Shown: positions 17,909 through 29,120, counted from the first letter of the stretch. The stretch: DNA of 64,000 nt from Clostridium sp. CAG:967 (GCA_000433095.1 HF991479.1:25233-89232), one strand, 5' to 3'. Numbers and translations are program-made. Notes: generated by a model not told the origin, from the letters alone.

Positions 17909-17944
17909 AAAAAATCACCTTCTCAATAAGAAGGTGATTTTTAT
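17909..17944. terminator. Intrinsic terminator
   Basis: A perfect 14-bp stem (AAAAATCACCTTCT and complement) with a short loop, flanked by A- and T-runs. On the minus strand it ends the gene at 17968-18837. Confidence 0.9.
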
Positions 17945-17967
17945 TTATGTGTAAAATTGTATTAATT

Positions 17968-18837
17968 TTATTTTTTAGCAGGAGTTGCTTTTGGGAACAT
18001 TTCATCAATTTTAGCAAATTGAGCTTCAATTGAATTTGTATATCTTTGGCAAGTTTCACTGTCCTGAATCCATTTAGGAAGTACTGCTTTTTCTTTATCA
18101 GTGAATTTTACAATTTTATCAGGGTTAGAGTGTCTTTTAACAATTTGGTATTGTTCTTTAGTTAAACCTGCGTTTTCCAAAACCTGACCTTTTTTAAATT
18201 TTACAGGATCATAATCTTTGAAAACTTTTTTTAGATCAGCTTCTGTATTTGCGTGATTTGCTTTTAATTCAGCTGCTCTGTCTTCAAAAGCTTTAGCTTC
18301 TTTATTAGCTTTTTCCGCAATTGCTTTATTTTTTAACTCCAAAGTTTCCTTGCTTGTTAATCTTGCTTCTACAGCTTGAGGTGTATTACCTTCAATAGTA
18401 GCATTAGCAGTTCTTTCTCCGTCAAAAATTGTTCTAACTTTTGTTTCTGCTTTAGTATCATTTGCAGCTACATTTGCCGCATCTTTTACACCTTTTTTAG
18501 ATTTGAACAAGCCTTTGATATCAGTCCAAAGTTTTTTGAATGAGAAATCTTTCATATATTTACCGATTTCTTTACGGTAAATAACACCTGTTACTACAGC
18601 TGCTGTCGCAACAGCTGCTGCTGCAATTTTTAAACCTTTTTTGTCTTTTTTGAATTCAAAATCTTCGCCGTTTTGAATTTTGTCAGCATTTTTAATTAAT
18701 TGTTTTTTAAATTGATCTTGAGATAAGGTTTTAATTTTACCTTTAGGGTTTGTAACTTGAATTTTACCCTGTTGGGTCATTTCAACCTTGTTACCGCCAA
18801 TAGCTAAAGCGGGTCCGATGGTCATGTTGTCTGCCAT
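17968..18837 (-). CDS. Hypothetical protein with one membrane segment and coiled coil
   Basis: A 289-residue protein of unknown function. The N-terminal part is a small beta-rich module (MTIGPALAIGGNKVEMTQQGKIQVTNPKGK). One hydrophobic Ala-rich segment lies at about residues 70-87 (IAAAAVATAAVVTGVIY), and a long Lys/Glu/Ala-rich helical region (about 155-215) is likely coiled coil. RBS AAGG lies upstream. It is monocistronic with its own terminator. It resembles the other lineage-specific surface or membrane proteins in this window in composition only. Confidence 0.7.
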   Translation of the reverse strand: MADNMTIGPALAIGGNKVEMTQQGKIQVTNPKGKIKTLSQDQFKKQLIKNADKIQNGEDFEFKKDKKGLKIAAAAVATAAVVTGVIYRKEIGKYMKDFSFKKLWTDIKGLFKSKKGVKDAANVAANDTKAETKVRTIFDGERTANATIEGNTPQAVEARLTSKETLELKNKAIAEKANKEAKAFEDRAAELKANHANTEADLKKVFKDYDPVKFKKGQVLENAGLTKEQYQIVKRHSNPDKIVKFTDKEKAVLPKWIQDSETCQRYTNSIEAQFAKIDEMFPKATPAKK

Positions 18838-18939
18838 AATTTTTACTACCTTTCAATTTTACACACTAGCTTTATAATCATGAAAACACGTCAAAGAAAA
18901 AAAATGCTAATTTTGTATTTTAATATTAACAAATGTTTA

Positions 18940-18976
18940 CAAAAAATACTATCCCTTATTTAAGGGATAGTATTTA
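18940..18976 (-). terminator. nrdJ terminator
   Basis: A 15-bp perfect stem (AAATACTATCCCTTA and complement) with a 2-nt loop, followed on the minus strand by a run of T. Confidence 0.9.
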
Positions 18977-18994
18977 AGCTCTCTCTTAATTCCT

Positions 18995-20968
18995 TTACGA
19001 ACAACCTGAGTATCCGCATTTAAGACAAATGAAGCATCCTTCTGCCATTTGAATTTCGTTTCCGCATTCAGGGCATTTTACTGTTTTGATTTCGCCTGTC
19101 GGTTCTTCTGTAATTTCTTCTACGGTTTCTTCAACTTTCGCCTCTTCTGTTTTCTTTTTATCATCCAAATTCATAGGCTGGAATTGACGAGAATTGTTTC
19201 TGTAAACAGTGATACCTTTCAAGTCGTTTTCGTAAGCTAAGATGTATGCTTCTTCAATGTCTTTACGTGTAGCGTGTTCTTCAAAGTTAACTGTTTTTGA
19301 TACAGCGTTATCTGTATGAAGCTGGAATGCAGCCTGCATTTTTACGTGCCAGTAAGGCGATACGTCGTGAGCTGTAACAAATATGTGTTTAACTTCTTCT
19401 GATACACCGTCAACGTGAGCAATTGAACCTGTTTTAGCAATTTTTTTCATTAACTCTTCTGAGTAAATGCCGTGTTCTATTGCGTAATCTTTGAAAATCG
19501 GATTAACTTCAAACATTTCTGTGCCGTCCATAATCAATCTTGAGAATACAAGACCGAATAAAGGTTCAACACCGCCTGATGCCGATGCTATCATTGAGAT
19601 TGTTCCTGTCGGTGCAATACAAGTTGTTGTAGCATTTCTGATACCGAATTTTTCGATTTGTGCATCAAGTTCTTTCCATTGTTCATCAGAAATTTTACCT
19701 GCTGATTTTCCTTTGTATTTGTTGTATAAGAAGTTTTTACCATCGTAAATACTTCCTTTGAAGTTGTTGAATTTGCCTCTTTCTTTAGAAAGTTCGATTG
19801 ATTCGCATTTAGATTCGTAATCAATGAATTCCATAATTTGACCTGCAAGTTTAGTTCCTTCTTCTGATGCGTATGAGATGCCCATTTTCATAAGCATGTC
19901 AGCCCAGCCCATTACACCAAGACCAATTTTTCTGTTGTTTTGAACCATTTCTGAGATTTGTGGAAGCGGGTAGTTATTAACAGCAATTACGTTATCTAAG
20001 AAGCGGATAGCAGTTCTTGTTGTTTCTGCCAGTAAATCCCAGTTGATAACGCCGTCTTTTACCATTCTGCCAAGATTAATAGAACCTAAGTTACAAGCTT
20101 CATAAGAAAGCAGAGGAACTTCACCGCAAGGGTTTGTAGATTCGATTGCTCCTACAAGAGGTGTAGGGTTATCAGCATTCATTTTGTCAATGAATACGAT
20201 GCCCGGTTCGCCGTTTCTCCACGCTCCGTCAACAATCATATCAAATACTTTTTTAGCACTTAATTTGCCTGCAACAGTATTGTTTTGCGGATTAATTAAT
20301 TCATAATCAGTTCCTGCTTTTAAAGCTTCCATAAATTTATCTGTAATTGCAACAGAAATATTAAAGTTGTTTAATTTATTGTTGTCGCTTTTGCATTCGA
20401 TAAAGTCTAAAATATCAGGGTGGTCTACTCTCAAGATACCCATGTTAGCACCACGTCTTGTGCCGCCTTGTTTTACTGCTTCGGTTGCCGCATTGAATAC
20501 TTCCATAAACGAAACAGGACCTGAAGAAACGCCCATTGTAGAACGTACAACGCTGTTTTTCGGTCTTAATTTAGAGAAAGAAAAACCTGTACCTCCGCCT
20601 GATTTATGAATTAAAGCTGTATTTTTAACAGTTTCAAAAATTCCTTCAAGGCTGTCTTCCACGGGAAGAACAAAGCAAGCCGCCAGTTGTCCCAATTCTC
20701 TGCCTGCATTCATTAAAGTAGGTGAATTAGGCATAAAGTAGCAATTTGTAATTGCTTTGTAAAATCTTTCAGATAATTTGTCAACATCAGCTTGAGATTT
20801 TCCGAATTTCAAATCTCCTGCTGCGATACTGCTTGCAACACGTCTGAACATATCAGCCGGTGTTTCTGTGCAGTTGCCTTCTTTATCTCTTTTAAGGTAT
20901 CTTTTTTCAAGAACCTTAATTGCGTTTTCCGATAAACTTAATTTTTCCATACATGTGGTGTCTGTCAC
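18995..20968 (-). CDS. nrdJ: Class II (adenosylcobalamin-dependent) ribonucleotide reductase
   Basis: A 657-residue reductase making dNTPs with adenosylcobalamin as radical source. Blocks seen are [81 protein letters not shown] (active-site Cys and substrate binding), [16 protein letters not shown], and [16 protein letters not shown]-terminal zinc-ribbon tail (CPECG...CLKCGYSGC) delivers electrons. The start is GTG, fixed by GGGGAGG 5 nt upstream. No small radical subunit is nearby, consistent with class II. The genome also carries class III nrdDG at 52.4 kb under a cobalamin riboswitch. Confidence 0.96.
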   Translation of the reverse strand: MTDTTCMEKLSLSENAIKVLEKRYLKRDKEGNCTETPADMFRRVASSIAAGDLKFGKSQADVDKLSERFYKAITNCYFMPNSPTLMNAGRELGQLAACFVLPVEDSLEGIFETVKNTALIHKSGGGTGFSFSKLRPKNSVVRSTMGVSSGPVSFMEVFNAATEAVKQGGTRRGANMGILRVDHPDILDFIECKSDNNKLNNFNISVAITDKFMEALKAGTDYELINPQNNTVAGKLSAKKVFDMIVDGAWRNGEPGIVFIDKMNADNPTPLVGAIESTNPCGEVPLLSYEACNLGSINLGRMVKDGVINWDLLAETTRTAIRFLDNVIAVNNYPLPQISEMVQNNRKIGLGVMGWADMLMKMGISYASEEGTKLAGQIMEFIDYESKCESIELSKERGKFNNFKGSIYDGKNFLYNKYKGKSAGKISDEQWKELDAQIEKFGIRNATTTCIAPTGTISMIASASGGVEPLFGLVFSRLIMDGTEMFEVNPIFKDYAIEHGIYSEELMKKIAKTGSIAHVDGVSEEVKHIFVTAHDVSPYWHVKMQAAFQLHTDNAVSKTVNFEEHATRKDIEEAYILAYENDLKGITVYRNNSRQFQPMNLDDKKKTEEAKVEETVEEITEEPTGEIKTVKCPECGNEIQMAEGCFICLKCGYSGCS

Positions 20969-21148
20969 ATTAACCTCCCCTTACGATTTATATTATATTT
21001 TATTATAGTCTTTTTTTCATGTCTGTTCAACAATGATACATCAATTTACAATGAGCATGGGTAAGACTGTTACAAAACTTTTACGAAACGTTACAGGAAA
21101 TTATCCACATGGATATGTTTATAATATAATATTATTCGAGGTATCAAA

Positions 21149-22453
21149 TTGAAACATTCTAAACTTACAGCCCTGATATTTATAGCATTAATTTTAGGTG
21201 TTATCGCCGGTCATTTTGCCCCTGACTTTGCGGTTAAAATGAAACCTTTCGCAGTTATATTTTTAAGAATGGTTAAAATGATTATTGCACCTTTGCTTTT
21301 TGCGACACTGGTTGTTGGTATTGCAGGACATGGTGATGCTAAAAGTCTTGGTAAAATCGGGCTTAAAACAATTATTTATTTTGAAATTGTAACTACGCTG
21401 GCTCTTATTATAGGGTTAACTATGGCTAATATATTCAAACCCGGAGTGGGGTTTGTAACAGGCAGTACACCTCATGCACTGCATATGCAGGAAGCGGGGC
21501 TTATGGCTGCAACGCAGGCGCATACATCTGTCAGTGAGATGGTTACAAGCATTTTCCCGACCAGTATTATTGATGCAATGGCACAGGGTAATTTATTGCA
21601 AATTGTTGTGTTTTCAATATTCTTTGCGCTTGCAATAGTTGCTGTGGGCAAACCTGCAAAACCTGTGTTAGATATTCTGAATTCTGTTTCACAGATAATG
21701 TTTAAGTTTACTGAATACGTAATGTATTTTGCACCGTTAGGTATATTCGGGGCTATTGCTTCAACTATAGGGGCTAACGGTTTAACCGTTTTAAAAAGCT
21801 ATTTCAAAGTTATAGGTGCATTGTATTTTGCATTGGCGGTTTTCGTATTGCTTGTACTTATTATTGCCTGTAAAATAGTTAAAATTTCTTTCAGAAACCT
21901 TTTAAGAGCATTGCAGGAGCCTGCTTTGCTTGCATTTACCACCGCAAGTTCCGAGGCTGCTTTTCCTAAGGCAATGGAAATTATGGAGCGGTTCGGTGTT
22001 CCTAAAAACATTGTAGGTTTTGTTATGCCGACCGGTTATACGTTCAATCTCGACGGAAGCACATTATATCTTGCAATGGCGGTAATCTTTTCATCCCAAA
22101 TCGTAGGTATAAATCTTGATTTAAATCAGCAAATAATTATAATGTTGGCATTGATGCTTACAAGCAAAGGTGTTGCAGGAGTTCCGAGAGTATCATTAAT
22201 TGTACTTGCAGGTACGCTGGCAAGCTTTAACATACCTATTCTGGGAGTGGCAATTCTTCTCGGTATAGACCAAATTCTTGATATGGGAAGAACAACAGTT
22301 AACCTTGTGGGTAATTGTGTTGCCACCGTTGTTATTGCACGCTGGGAAAAAGAATTTGATTACGATAAAATGGCAGAATTTGTAAGACTTTCAAAAGAGG
22401 AAAGTCTTGGTAAAGATATACAACAAAGACTAGGAAAAATAAAAGAAGGATAA
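21149..22453 (+). CDS. Dicarboxylate/amino acid:cation symporter (DAACS family)
   Basis: A 434-residue secondary transporter with about eight membrane helices and two re-entrant loops. Family motifs are AFTTASSEAAFPKAME (hairpin loop 1), PTGYTFNLDGSTLYLAMAVIF (the NLDG substrate/cation site), and ASFNIPILGVAILLGIDQILDMGRTTVNLVGN (equivalent of the D-R/N substrate region). It takes up glutamate/aspartate or C4-dicarboxylates with Na+ or H+. The sequence does not decide which. The start is TTG with GAGG 7 nt upstream. It precedes ileS by 6 nt, an unusual pairing that implies co-transcription. Confidence 0.92.
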   Translation: MKHSKLTALIFIALILGVIAGHFAPDFAVKMKPFAVIFLRMVKMIIAPLLFATLVVGIAGHGDAKSLGKIGLKTIIYFEIVTTLALIIGLTMANIFKPGVGFVTGSTPHALHMQEAGLMAATQAHTSVSEMVTSIFPTSIIDAMAQGNLLQIVVFSIFFALAIVAVGKPAKPVLDILNSVSQIMFKFTEYVMYFAPLGIFGAIASTIGANGLTVLKSYFKVIGALYFALAVFVLLVLIIACKIVKISFRNLLRALQEPALLAFTTASSEAAFPKAMEIMERFGVPKNIVGFVMPTGYTFNLDGSTLYLAMAVIFSSQIVGINLDLNQQIIIMLALMLTSKGVAGVPRVSLIVLAGTLASFNIPILGVAILLGIDQILDMGRTTVNLVGNCVATVVIARWEKEFDYDKMAEFVRLSKEESLGKDIQQRLGKIKEG

Positions 22454-22459
22454 TTTAGT

Positions 22460-25276
22460 ATGAGTAATGAAACAAGTGTTAAAACCGAGTATAAAGAAAC
22501 TCTGAACTTGCCTCAAACTACTTTAGCGATGAGAGCAAACGCTACTGTGAGAGAACTTGAAATCCAAAAATTTTGGGAAGAACATGATATTTATAACAAA
22601 ATTATTAACAGTCGTGACAAAGCAAATAAGTTTATTTTGCACGACGGACCTCCGTACTTGAGTTCTGAAAAAATTCACGTGGGTACTGCTCTTAACAAAA
22701 TCCTTAAAGATATTTTATTGAAATATAAAGCTCAGGCAGGATATTATACTCCGTATGTTCCTGGGTATGACGGACACGGGCTGCCGATTGAAAATGCTGT
22801 TGTAAAAAATATTAAGGGCGGAAGAAATGCTTTAACTCCCGTTGAATTAAGACAAAAATGCCGTGAATTTGCGCATAAAAACCTTAAAGGGCAGGAAAGC
22901 GAATTTAAACGTTTGGGCGTTCTCGGCGATTGGGAGCATCCTTATTTGACTATTAATCCCGAATTTGAGGCTGAACAGGTTAGAGTATTCGGAGAAATGT
23001 TCAAAAAAGGGTATGTCGAAAAAGGACTGAAACCGGTTTACTGGTGTGCATCCTGCGAAACTGCTCTTGCAGAAGCTGAGGTTGAATATGCTGATCATAC
23101 ATCAACATCTATTTATGTAAGATTTAAATTTGACGAAGAAAGTTCTAAAAAAATAAATAATATTGTTCCCGCAGTGGAAGGTAAAGACATTTATGCTGTT
23201 ATATGGACAACAACTCCATGGACAATTCCTTCTAACATGGCAATAAGTGTTCATCCGAGATTTGAATATACTTTCTTTGAAAAAGATGGAGATGTGTATG
23301 TTGCGGCTCAAGATTTGCTTGCAAGTTTCTTAAAAGATGTTGAGTGGGATGAAGCTGATATTAAAGTTTTAGGTTCTTGCAAAGGTCAGGATTTGGAACT
23401 TTTAAATACAAGACATCCGCTGGTTGACAGAAAATCTCCGATAATTTTAGGAGAACACGTTACTCTTGATGCAGGTACAGGTTCTGTACACACTGCTCCC
23501 GGACACGGTCTTGAAGACTATGAAGTAGGATGCAGATACGGTATTGAAGTATTCTCGCCGTTAGACAGCAGAGGTGTTTGGACAGAAGCTGTTAAGGATA
23601 AAGATTTGGAAGGTGTTCCTTATTATAAAGGAAATTCTATCGTAATCGAAAAACTTCAAAATTGCGGAGCTTTACTTGCACAGCAAGATATAAACCACAG
23701 TTACCCGCACTGCTGGAGATGTAAAAATCCTGTTATTTACAGAGCTACACCACAGTGGTTTGTTAAGGTTGAGAAATTCAGAGAGCAAACTCTTGAAGAA
23801 ATTAAAAAAGTAAAATGGATTCCTGCAAGCGGAGAAGCAAGAATTTCCAATATGGTTGCAGGACGAACAGACTGGTGTATTTCACGCCAGAGAGCATGGG
23901 GTGTTCCAATTCCGGTATTCTACTGCGAAGATTGCGGAGAAGTTATCGTGACCGATGAAACTATCGAAAATGTTGCAAAAATCTTTGAAAAAGAAAGCAG
24001 TGATGCATGGGTAAATCATACGGTTGAAGAACTTTTACCTCAAGGTTTCAAATGCCCTAAATGCGGCAAAAATCATTTTCGTAAAGAAAATGATATTATG
24101 GATGTTTGGTTTGACTCAGGTATAACATGGCGTGCCGTTGTAAACAAACGCTCTGATGAACTCGGCACAACTCCTGTTGAAATGTACCTTGAAGGTTCCG
24201 ATCAGCATAGAGGATGGTTCCAGTCATCTCTATTAACTTCTGTGGCAACTGAGGGGAAAGCCCCTTATAAATCAGTGCTTACTCACGGATTTGTTTTCGG
24301 TGAAGACGGAAGAAAAATGTCTAAATCTTTAGGCAACTACATCAGACCTGATGAAATTATCAATACATACGGTGCTGATATTTTAAGGTTGTGGGCTGCA
24401 TCAGTAGATTACAGAAACGATACTAAAATAGGTAATAACATCATTAAACAGCTTGCTGAAATATTTAAGAAAACAAGAAACACTTCAAGATTCTTGGTCG
24501 GCAACCTGTTTGACTTTGATCCTGCTGTTGATTATGTTAAATATGAAGATTTGAAAGCAATTGATAAGTTTGCGCTTCATAAACTTAACCAGCTTATAGT
24601 AAACGTTACGGAAGCGTTTGATAACTACGAATTCTACAAATATTTCCAACAATTGCAAAACTTTGCTGCTGTTGATTTGAGTTCGTTCTATCTTGATATT
24701 GTTAAAGACAGATTGTATACAGCAGGTAAAAAATCACTTTCCCGCCGTGCATGTCAAACTGTTTTATATGAAATCCTCCAGACTTTAGTAAGAATGCTTG
24801 TTCCTGTAATGCCTCATCAGGCTGAAGATATTTGGATGAGTGTTCCTGAATGTCAGAGAAACGGTCTTGAAAGTATTCTTCTTTCCGACTGGGTTAAATC
24901 TAGACCTGAATGGCAAAATGAACAGCTCGAAGATGATTTCTCTAAAATATTAAAAGCAAGAGAAGTTGTAACAAGAGCAATCGAACCTTTGCGTGCTGAT
25001 AAAAAAGTCGGAAGCTCGCTTGAAGTTGCTGTGTATGTAAAAGCTGATGATAATGTAGTCTTAAAGGCTAATGAGGCTGAATTATGCAATATATTCATCA
25101 CTTCCCAAGCTTGCATAACAGATGAAAAACCTGAAAATGTTCTTAATGAGCATTCGGAAGAAGGCTTCACAGTTTGGGTAACCGGAGCAGAAGGCGAAAA
25201 ATGCAGCCGCTGCTGGAAATACCGTAAACTTGATGCTAACGGAATTTGTGATGAGTGCGAAGATGCGGTAAAATAA
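22460..25276 (+). CDS. ileS: Isoleucyl-tRNA synthetase
   Basis: A 938-residue class I synthetase charging tRNA-Ile. It has the HIGH-type motif HVGT in GPPYLSSEKIHVGTALNK (about residues 67-85), the CP1 editing domain (TTPWTIPSN, GTGSVHTAPGHGLEDY), KMSKS in GRKMSKSLGNY, and a C-terminal zinc finger (CSRCWKYRKLDANGICDEC) typical of bacterial type enzymes. The start lies 6 nt after the symporter stop. A strong terminator follows. Confidence 0.98.
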   Translation: MSNETSVKTEYKETLNLPQTTLAMRANATVRELEIQKFWEEHDIYNKIINSRDKANKFILHDGPPYLSSEKIHVGTALNKILKDILLKYKAQAGYYTPYVPGYDGHGLPIENAVVKNIKGGRNALTPVELRQKCREFAHKNLKGQESEFKRLGVLGDWEHPYLTINPEFEAEQVRVFGEMFKKGYVEKGLKPVYWCASCETALAEAEVEYADHTSTSIYVRFKFDEESSKKINNIVPAVEGKDIYAVIWTTTPWTIPSNMAISVHPRFEYTFFEKDGDVYVAAQDLLASFLKDVEWDEADIKVLGSCKGQDLELLNTRHPLVDRKSPIILGEHVTLDAGTGSVHTAPGHGLEDYEVGCRYGIEVFSPLDSRGVWTEAVKDKDLEGVPYYKGNSIVIEKLQNCGALLAQQDINHSYPHCWRCKNPVIYRATPQWFVKVEKFREQTLEEIKKVKWIPASGEARISNMVAGRTDWCISRQRAWGVPIPVFYCEDCGEVIVTDETIENVAKIFEKESSDAWVNHTVEELLPQGFKCPKCGKNHFRKENDIMDVWFDSGITWRAVVNKRSDELGTTPVEMYLEGSDQHRGWFQSSLLTSVATEGKAPYKSVLTHGFVFGEDGRKMSKSLGNYIRPDEIINTYGADILRLWAASVDYRNDTKIGNNIIKQLAEIFKKTRNTSRFLVGNLFDFDPAVDYVKYEDLKAIDKFALHKLNQLIVNVTEAFDNYEFYKYFQQLQNFAAVDLSSFYLDIVKDRLYTAGKKSLSRRACQTVLYEILQTLVRMLVPVMPHQAEDIWMSVPECQRNGLESILLSDWVKSRPEWQNEQLEDDFSKILKAREVVTRAIEPLRADKKVGSSLEVAVYVKADDNVVLKANEAELCNIFITSQACITDEKPENVLNEHSEEGFTVWVTGAEGEKCSRCWKYRKLDANGICDECEDAVK

Positions 25277-25295
25277 TTACTGAATTTATAATTAA

Positions 25296-25332
25296 GAAAA
25301 GGATAACAAAAATAATGTTATCCTTTTTTTTA
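25296..25332 (+). terminator. ileS terminator
   Basis: A 10-bp stem AAAGGATAAC/GTTATCCTTT with a 9-nt loop, then a run of T. Confidence 0.92.
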
Positions 25333-25480
25333 TTACAATTTGTTAACAATTTATATTTTTATCTAAAGATTTAAGCACAATATGCCGTAACCATGGATAC
25401 AAGTACTATTTTGATAGGAAATCAGCTTCCAATCACAAACTTAAAGCTTACACCAAAACCTACAGAAAGGGTAAAAAAAT

Positions 25481-26857
25481 ATGGGAATGGCAGCATCACA
25501 AGCTAGACTTTTAAGTATAACAGCGAGATTGACCAACAATGAAAATTCAGGTCAAAGTATTTCCTATTCAAAACAAAGATTAGCAGACCAGACACAACAA
25601 ATTACAAATGAATATAATGAAGCTTTAGAAGCTACTAAATTAACTGTACTTACAGGATTTAACGGTGCAGAAGCAAGCTATACCGATATTTCATACAACT
25701 TGATGACTGGCTTGCAAATGGCTGACAGTACAAAACAATACATTGTAACTGATACAAAAGGAAAAATATTAGTTACAAATGATATTGCAAAAGCTTATGA
25801 AAAATCAAACGGTAATTATAACCAGTTCCTTGCAAACTTAACAGGAACAACCACTGCTAAAAACGGTAAAGCTTATTCTCAAGCTGATATTACCGTAAAT
25901 AAAGCGAATGAAAAATGGGTTAAACTCGATGGCGACGGTGAATTAGTTGAGGCAGTACCCGGTGAAGAAGGTGCTTACGATAACAATTCCGATACTGTTG
26001 CTGCAAAACAAAAAATTCATGAAGCATGGGATAAATACTTCTCTACAGTTGGTATAAATCTTGGTGATAATGAACACGATTTCGGATTTAGCTGGACTGA
26101 AACATATACACTTGATGATAAAGGTAATAAAGTTTACAGCATAGGCGATGGTTATGCAGGATATGCAAGAACTGATGAAAACGGTAATTATGTAAAAGAC
26201 AAAGACGGTAATATTATATATGATCCTATTAATTACGAAGGAACAACCAATGAACAACGTGAACTGTATGAATATGCAATGGCTTTGACAGAAGCATATT
26301 TGAGAGTTAACACAGGTGATGAAACAGTTCCTTTCAAAGTTGAATACAATGCAGATGATTATAATACAGCTGCTAATGCTGAAAATAAATCTGATTTTAC
26401 ATATTACAAAAACATCTTTAATAAAATGCAGTCAAGCGGTTATTTCACTTATACCAATAAACCCGGCGAAGCTGATGAAAATCATATTTATGCTGATGTA
26501 GGAACAGGAACAGCCGGAAATGTTCAAAAATCTCCTCTTGAAGATAATACTGCATTTGAACAAGCTTTGAGAGACGGAACTTTGAGATTAGAATACTATT
26601 CAACAACAGATAAAGCATTTAAATCAACAACAATTTCCGATGACTCTTGCATTCAAGAAGTTTCCGATGAAAGAGCTATTGCTAAAGCTGAATCAAAATA
26701 TACTCAAGATATGACTGATTTAGAAAATAAAGATAAAAAATTAGATCTTGAATTGAAACGACTGGATACAGAACACAGTGCATTGCAAACTGAATATGAT
26801 TCAGTTAAAAACGTGGTAGATAAGAACGTAGAATCTTCATTTAAAATATTCTCATAA
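25481..26857 (+). CDS. MGMAASQAR-family protein, function unknown
   Basis: A 458-residue protein. The N-terminus MGMAASQARLLSITARLTNNE, rich in helix, and the C-terminus (LDLELKRLDTEHSALQTEYDSV..VDKNVESSFKIFS) are shared with the protein at 47240-48283. The middle (about 90-400) is acidic, Asn/Tyr-rich and unrelated between the two. No signal peptide or membrane segment is seen. Conserved helical ends around a variable centre resemble the layout of secreted, self-assembling axial proteins such as flagellar hook-associated proteins, but this is analogy only. AAAGGG lies 10 nt upstream. It is monocistronic. Confidence 0.8.
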   Translation: MGMAASQARLLSITARLTNNENSGQSISYSKQRLADQTQQITNEYNEALEATKLTVLTGFNGAEASYTDISYNLMTGLQMADSTKQYIVTDTKGKILVTNDIAKAYEKSNGNYNQFLANLTGTTTAKNGKAYSQADITVNKANEKWVKLDGDGELVEAVPGEEGAYDNNSDTVAAKQKIHEAWDKYFSTVGINLGDNEHDFGFSWTETYTLDDKGNKVYSIGDGYAGYARTDENGNYVKDKDGNIIYDPINYEGTTNEQRELYEYAMALTEAYLRVNTGDETVPFKVEYNADDYNTAANAENKSDFTYYKNIFNKMQSSGYFTYTNKPGEADENHIYADVGTGTAGNVQKSPLEDNTAFEQALRDGTLRLEYYSTTDKAFKSTTISDDSCIQEVSDERAIAKAESKYTQDMTDLENKDKKLDLELKRLDTEHSALQTEYDSVKNVVDKNVESSFKIFS

Positions 26858-26872
26858 GAAATAATGATAATA

Positions 26873-26906
26873 AAAAAACAGAACCATAAATTATGGTTCT
26901 GTTTTT
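26873..26906. terminator. Bidirectional terminator
   Basis: A 12-bp perfect stem ACAGAACCATAA and complement, with A- and T-runs on both sides, between the convergent 25481 gene and fusA. Confidence 0.92.
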
Positions 26907-26929
26907 GGGTTCGAATTACGTATGAAATT

Positions 26930-29023
26930 CTATTCTTTTGCTGCAACGCCTGATTTTTCGATAATTTCTTTTTCGATATTAGCAGGTACTTGTTCGTAGC
27001 ATTTGAATTCCATTGAGAATGTTCCACGTCCTTGAGTTTTTGAACGGATATCTGTTGCATAACCGAACATTTCTCCAAGAGGAACAATCGCATTGATTTT
27101 TTGAATTCCTGTTCCTTCAATGATTTCCATACCTTCAACACGGCCACGGCGAGATGAAATATCACCGATAATATCACCTGTGTTTTCTTCAGGAACTTCG
27201 ATTTCAACTTTCATCATAGGTTCAAGGATACAAGGTTTAGCTTTTCTAACACCTTCTTTAATCGCCATAGAACCTGCGATTTTAAATGCCATTTCTGAAG
27301 AGTCAACATCGTGGTATGAACCGTCATAAAGTTCAACTTTAACGTCAATCATCGGGAATCCTGCTAAGATACCGCCTTCAAGAGCTTCTTCCATACCTTT
27401 TCTTGCAGGTTCGATGTATTCTTTCGGAATAGCACCCCCAACGATTTTGTTTTCAAATACGAAACCTTCGTTTTCTTGAGCAGGAGCAATTCTGATTTTA
27501 ACGTGACCGTATTGACCTTTACCACCTGATTGACGGATGAATTTAGAGTCTTGGTCTGCGTTGCCACGAATTGTTTCTCTGTATGCAACCTGAGGTTTAC
27601 CAACGTTAGCATCAACTTTGAATTCTCTCATAAGACGGTCAACGATGATGTCAAGGTGAAGTTCACCCATACCTGAAATAATTGTTTGACCTGTTTCAGT
27701 ATCAGATTTAACTCTGAATGAAGGATCTTCTTCTGCAAGTTTTTGAAGTGCAATACCCATTTTATCCTGGTCAGCTTTTGTTTTTGGTTCAATTGCAACT
27801 GAAATTACAGGTTCAGGGAAAGTCATTCTTTCTAAGATAATAGGTGCTTTTTCATCACATAATGTATCACCTGTTGTTGTATCTTTCAAACCAACAGCTG
27901 CACAGATGTCGCCTGCATATATTTCTTCAATTTCGTTTCTTTGGTCAGCTTGCATTTGTACAAGTCTTGAGATACGTTCTTTTTTACCTGTTGTAGAGTT
28001 AAGAACGTAAGAACCTGCTGTTAACTTACCTGAATAAACACGTAAGAATGTTAAACGACCTACATAAGGGTCTGTCATAACTTTAAATGATAAAGCAGAG
28101 AAAGGTTCTTCATCAGAAGAGTGTCTTTCTACTCTTGAACCGTCTTCCAATTCACCTTCGATAGCTTTTACATCTACCGGTGAAGGCATTAATTCAACAA
28201 CTGAATCCAATAATAATTGAACACCTTTGTTTTTAAATGCTGTTCCGCAGGTTACTGGAACGATTTTGTTTTCGCAAACAGCTTTTCTTAAACCTGCTTT
28301 TAATTCTTCAACTGTTAAAGATTCAGGATCTTCGAAATATTTTTCCATTAAAGCATCATCAGTTTCACAGATAGCTTCAACAAGAGCTTCTCTGTATTCT
28401 TTAGCTTTATCAACTAAATCAGCAGGAATTTCTTCTTCTCTGATATCTGTACCTAAGTCATTTGTATAAATTTCAGCTTTCATTGTAAATAAGTCGATTA
28501 AGCCTGTAAATTTATCTTCAGCACCGATAGGCAGTCTGATAGGGTGAGCATTACCGCCTAAACGGTTTCTAACCTGATCTACAACTCTGTAGAAGTTAGC
28601 GCCTGTTCTATCCATTTTGTTAACGAAAACCATACGAGGAACTTCGTAACGGTTTGCTTGTCTCCAAACTGTTTCAGATTGAGATTGGACACCGCCTACA
28701 GCACAGAATACTGCTACAACGCCGTCTAATACACGCAGTGAACGTTCAACTTCGATAGTGAAGTCAACGTGACCCGGTGTGTCGATAACGTTGATTTGGT
28801 GACCTTTCCAATATGAAGTAACAGCTGCAGATTGGATTGTAATACCTCTTTCACGTTCTTGTTCCATAAAGTCTGTTACAGCAGCGCCGTCGTGAACTTC
28901 ACCGATTTTATGAGTTTTACCTGTGTAAAACAAGATACGTTCAGTTGTAGTGGTTTTACCGGCATCAATGTGTGCGGCAATACCAATGTTTCTGATTTTT
29001 TCTAATGGAGTTTTTCTAGCCAT
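26930..29023 (-). CDS. fusA: Translation elongation factor G
   Basis: A 697-residue GTPase that drives ribosomal translocation. G1 [10 protein letters not shown]2 region [10 protein letters not shown]3 DTPGHVD and G4 NKMD lie in the first 150 residues. Domains II-V follow, including the domain IV tip region ([19 protein letters not shown]) and domain V ([27 protein letters not shown]). It stands alone here, not beside rpsL-rpsG-tuf, so either it was relocated or this is one of several EF-G paralogues. The full-length consensus motifs suggest the housekeeping copy. Confidence 0.98.
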   Translation of the reverse strand: MARKTPLEKIRNIGIAAHIDAGKTTTTERILFYTGKTHKIGEVHDGAAVTDFMEQERERGITIQSAAVTSYWKGHQINVIDTPGHVDFTIEVERSLRVLDGVVAVFCAVGGVQSQSETVWRQANRYEVPRMVFVNKMDRTGANFYRVVDQVRNRLGGNAHPIRLPIGAEDKFTGLIDLFTMKAEIYTNDLGTDIREEEIPADLVDKAKEYREALVEAICETDDALMEKYFEDPESLTVEELKAGLRKAVCENKIVPVTCGTAFKNKGVQLLLDSVVELMPSPVDVKAIEGELEDGSRVERHSSDEEPFSALSFKVMTDPYVGRLTFLRVYSGKLTAGSYVLNSTTGKKERISRLVQMQADQRNEIEEIYAGDICAAVGLKDTTTGDTLCDEKAPIILERMTFPEPVISVAIEPKTKADQDKMGIALQKLAEEDPSFRVKSDTETGQTIISGMGELHLDIIVDRLMREFKVDANVGKPQVAYRETIRGNADQDSKFIRQSGGKGQYGHVKIRIAPAQENEGFVFENKIVGGAIPKEYIEPARKGMEEALEGGILAGFPMIDVKVELYDGSYHDVDSSEMAFKIAGSMAIKEGVRKAKPCILEPMMKVEIEVPEENTGDIIGDISSRRGRVEGMEIIEGTGIQKINAIVPLGEMFGYATDIRSKTQGRGTFSMEFKCYEQVPANIEKEIIEKSGVAAKE

Positions 29024-29120
29024 TTCTTTGATTTCCTTTTTATATTGTGTACATCGCTATTATAATTTTTAGCCTCATTAAAATTATCACACAAACATAT
29101 ATTTTTACAAAACATATTTA

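Noticed and set aside
26905..26920. GGGTTCGAATT resembling a tRNA T-loop
   Set aside because: No acceptor or anticodon stem surrounds it, and it overlaps a terminator tail.
26704..27207. 167-codon minus-strand frame across the fusA end
   Set aside because: It spans a strong bidirectional terminator and lies in the wrong frame of two real genes.
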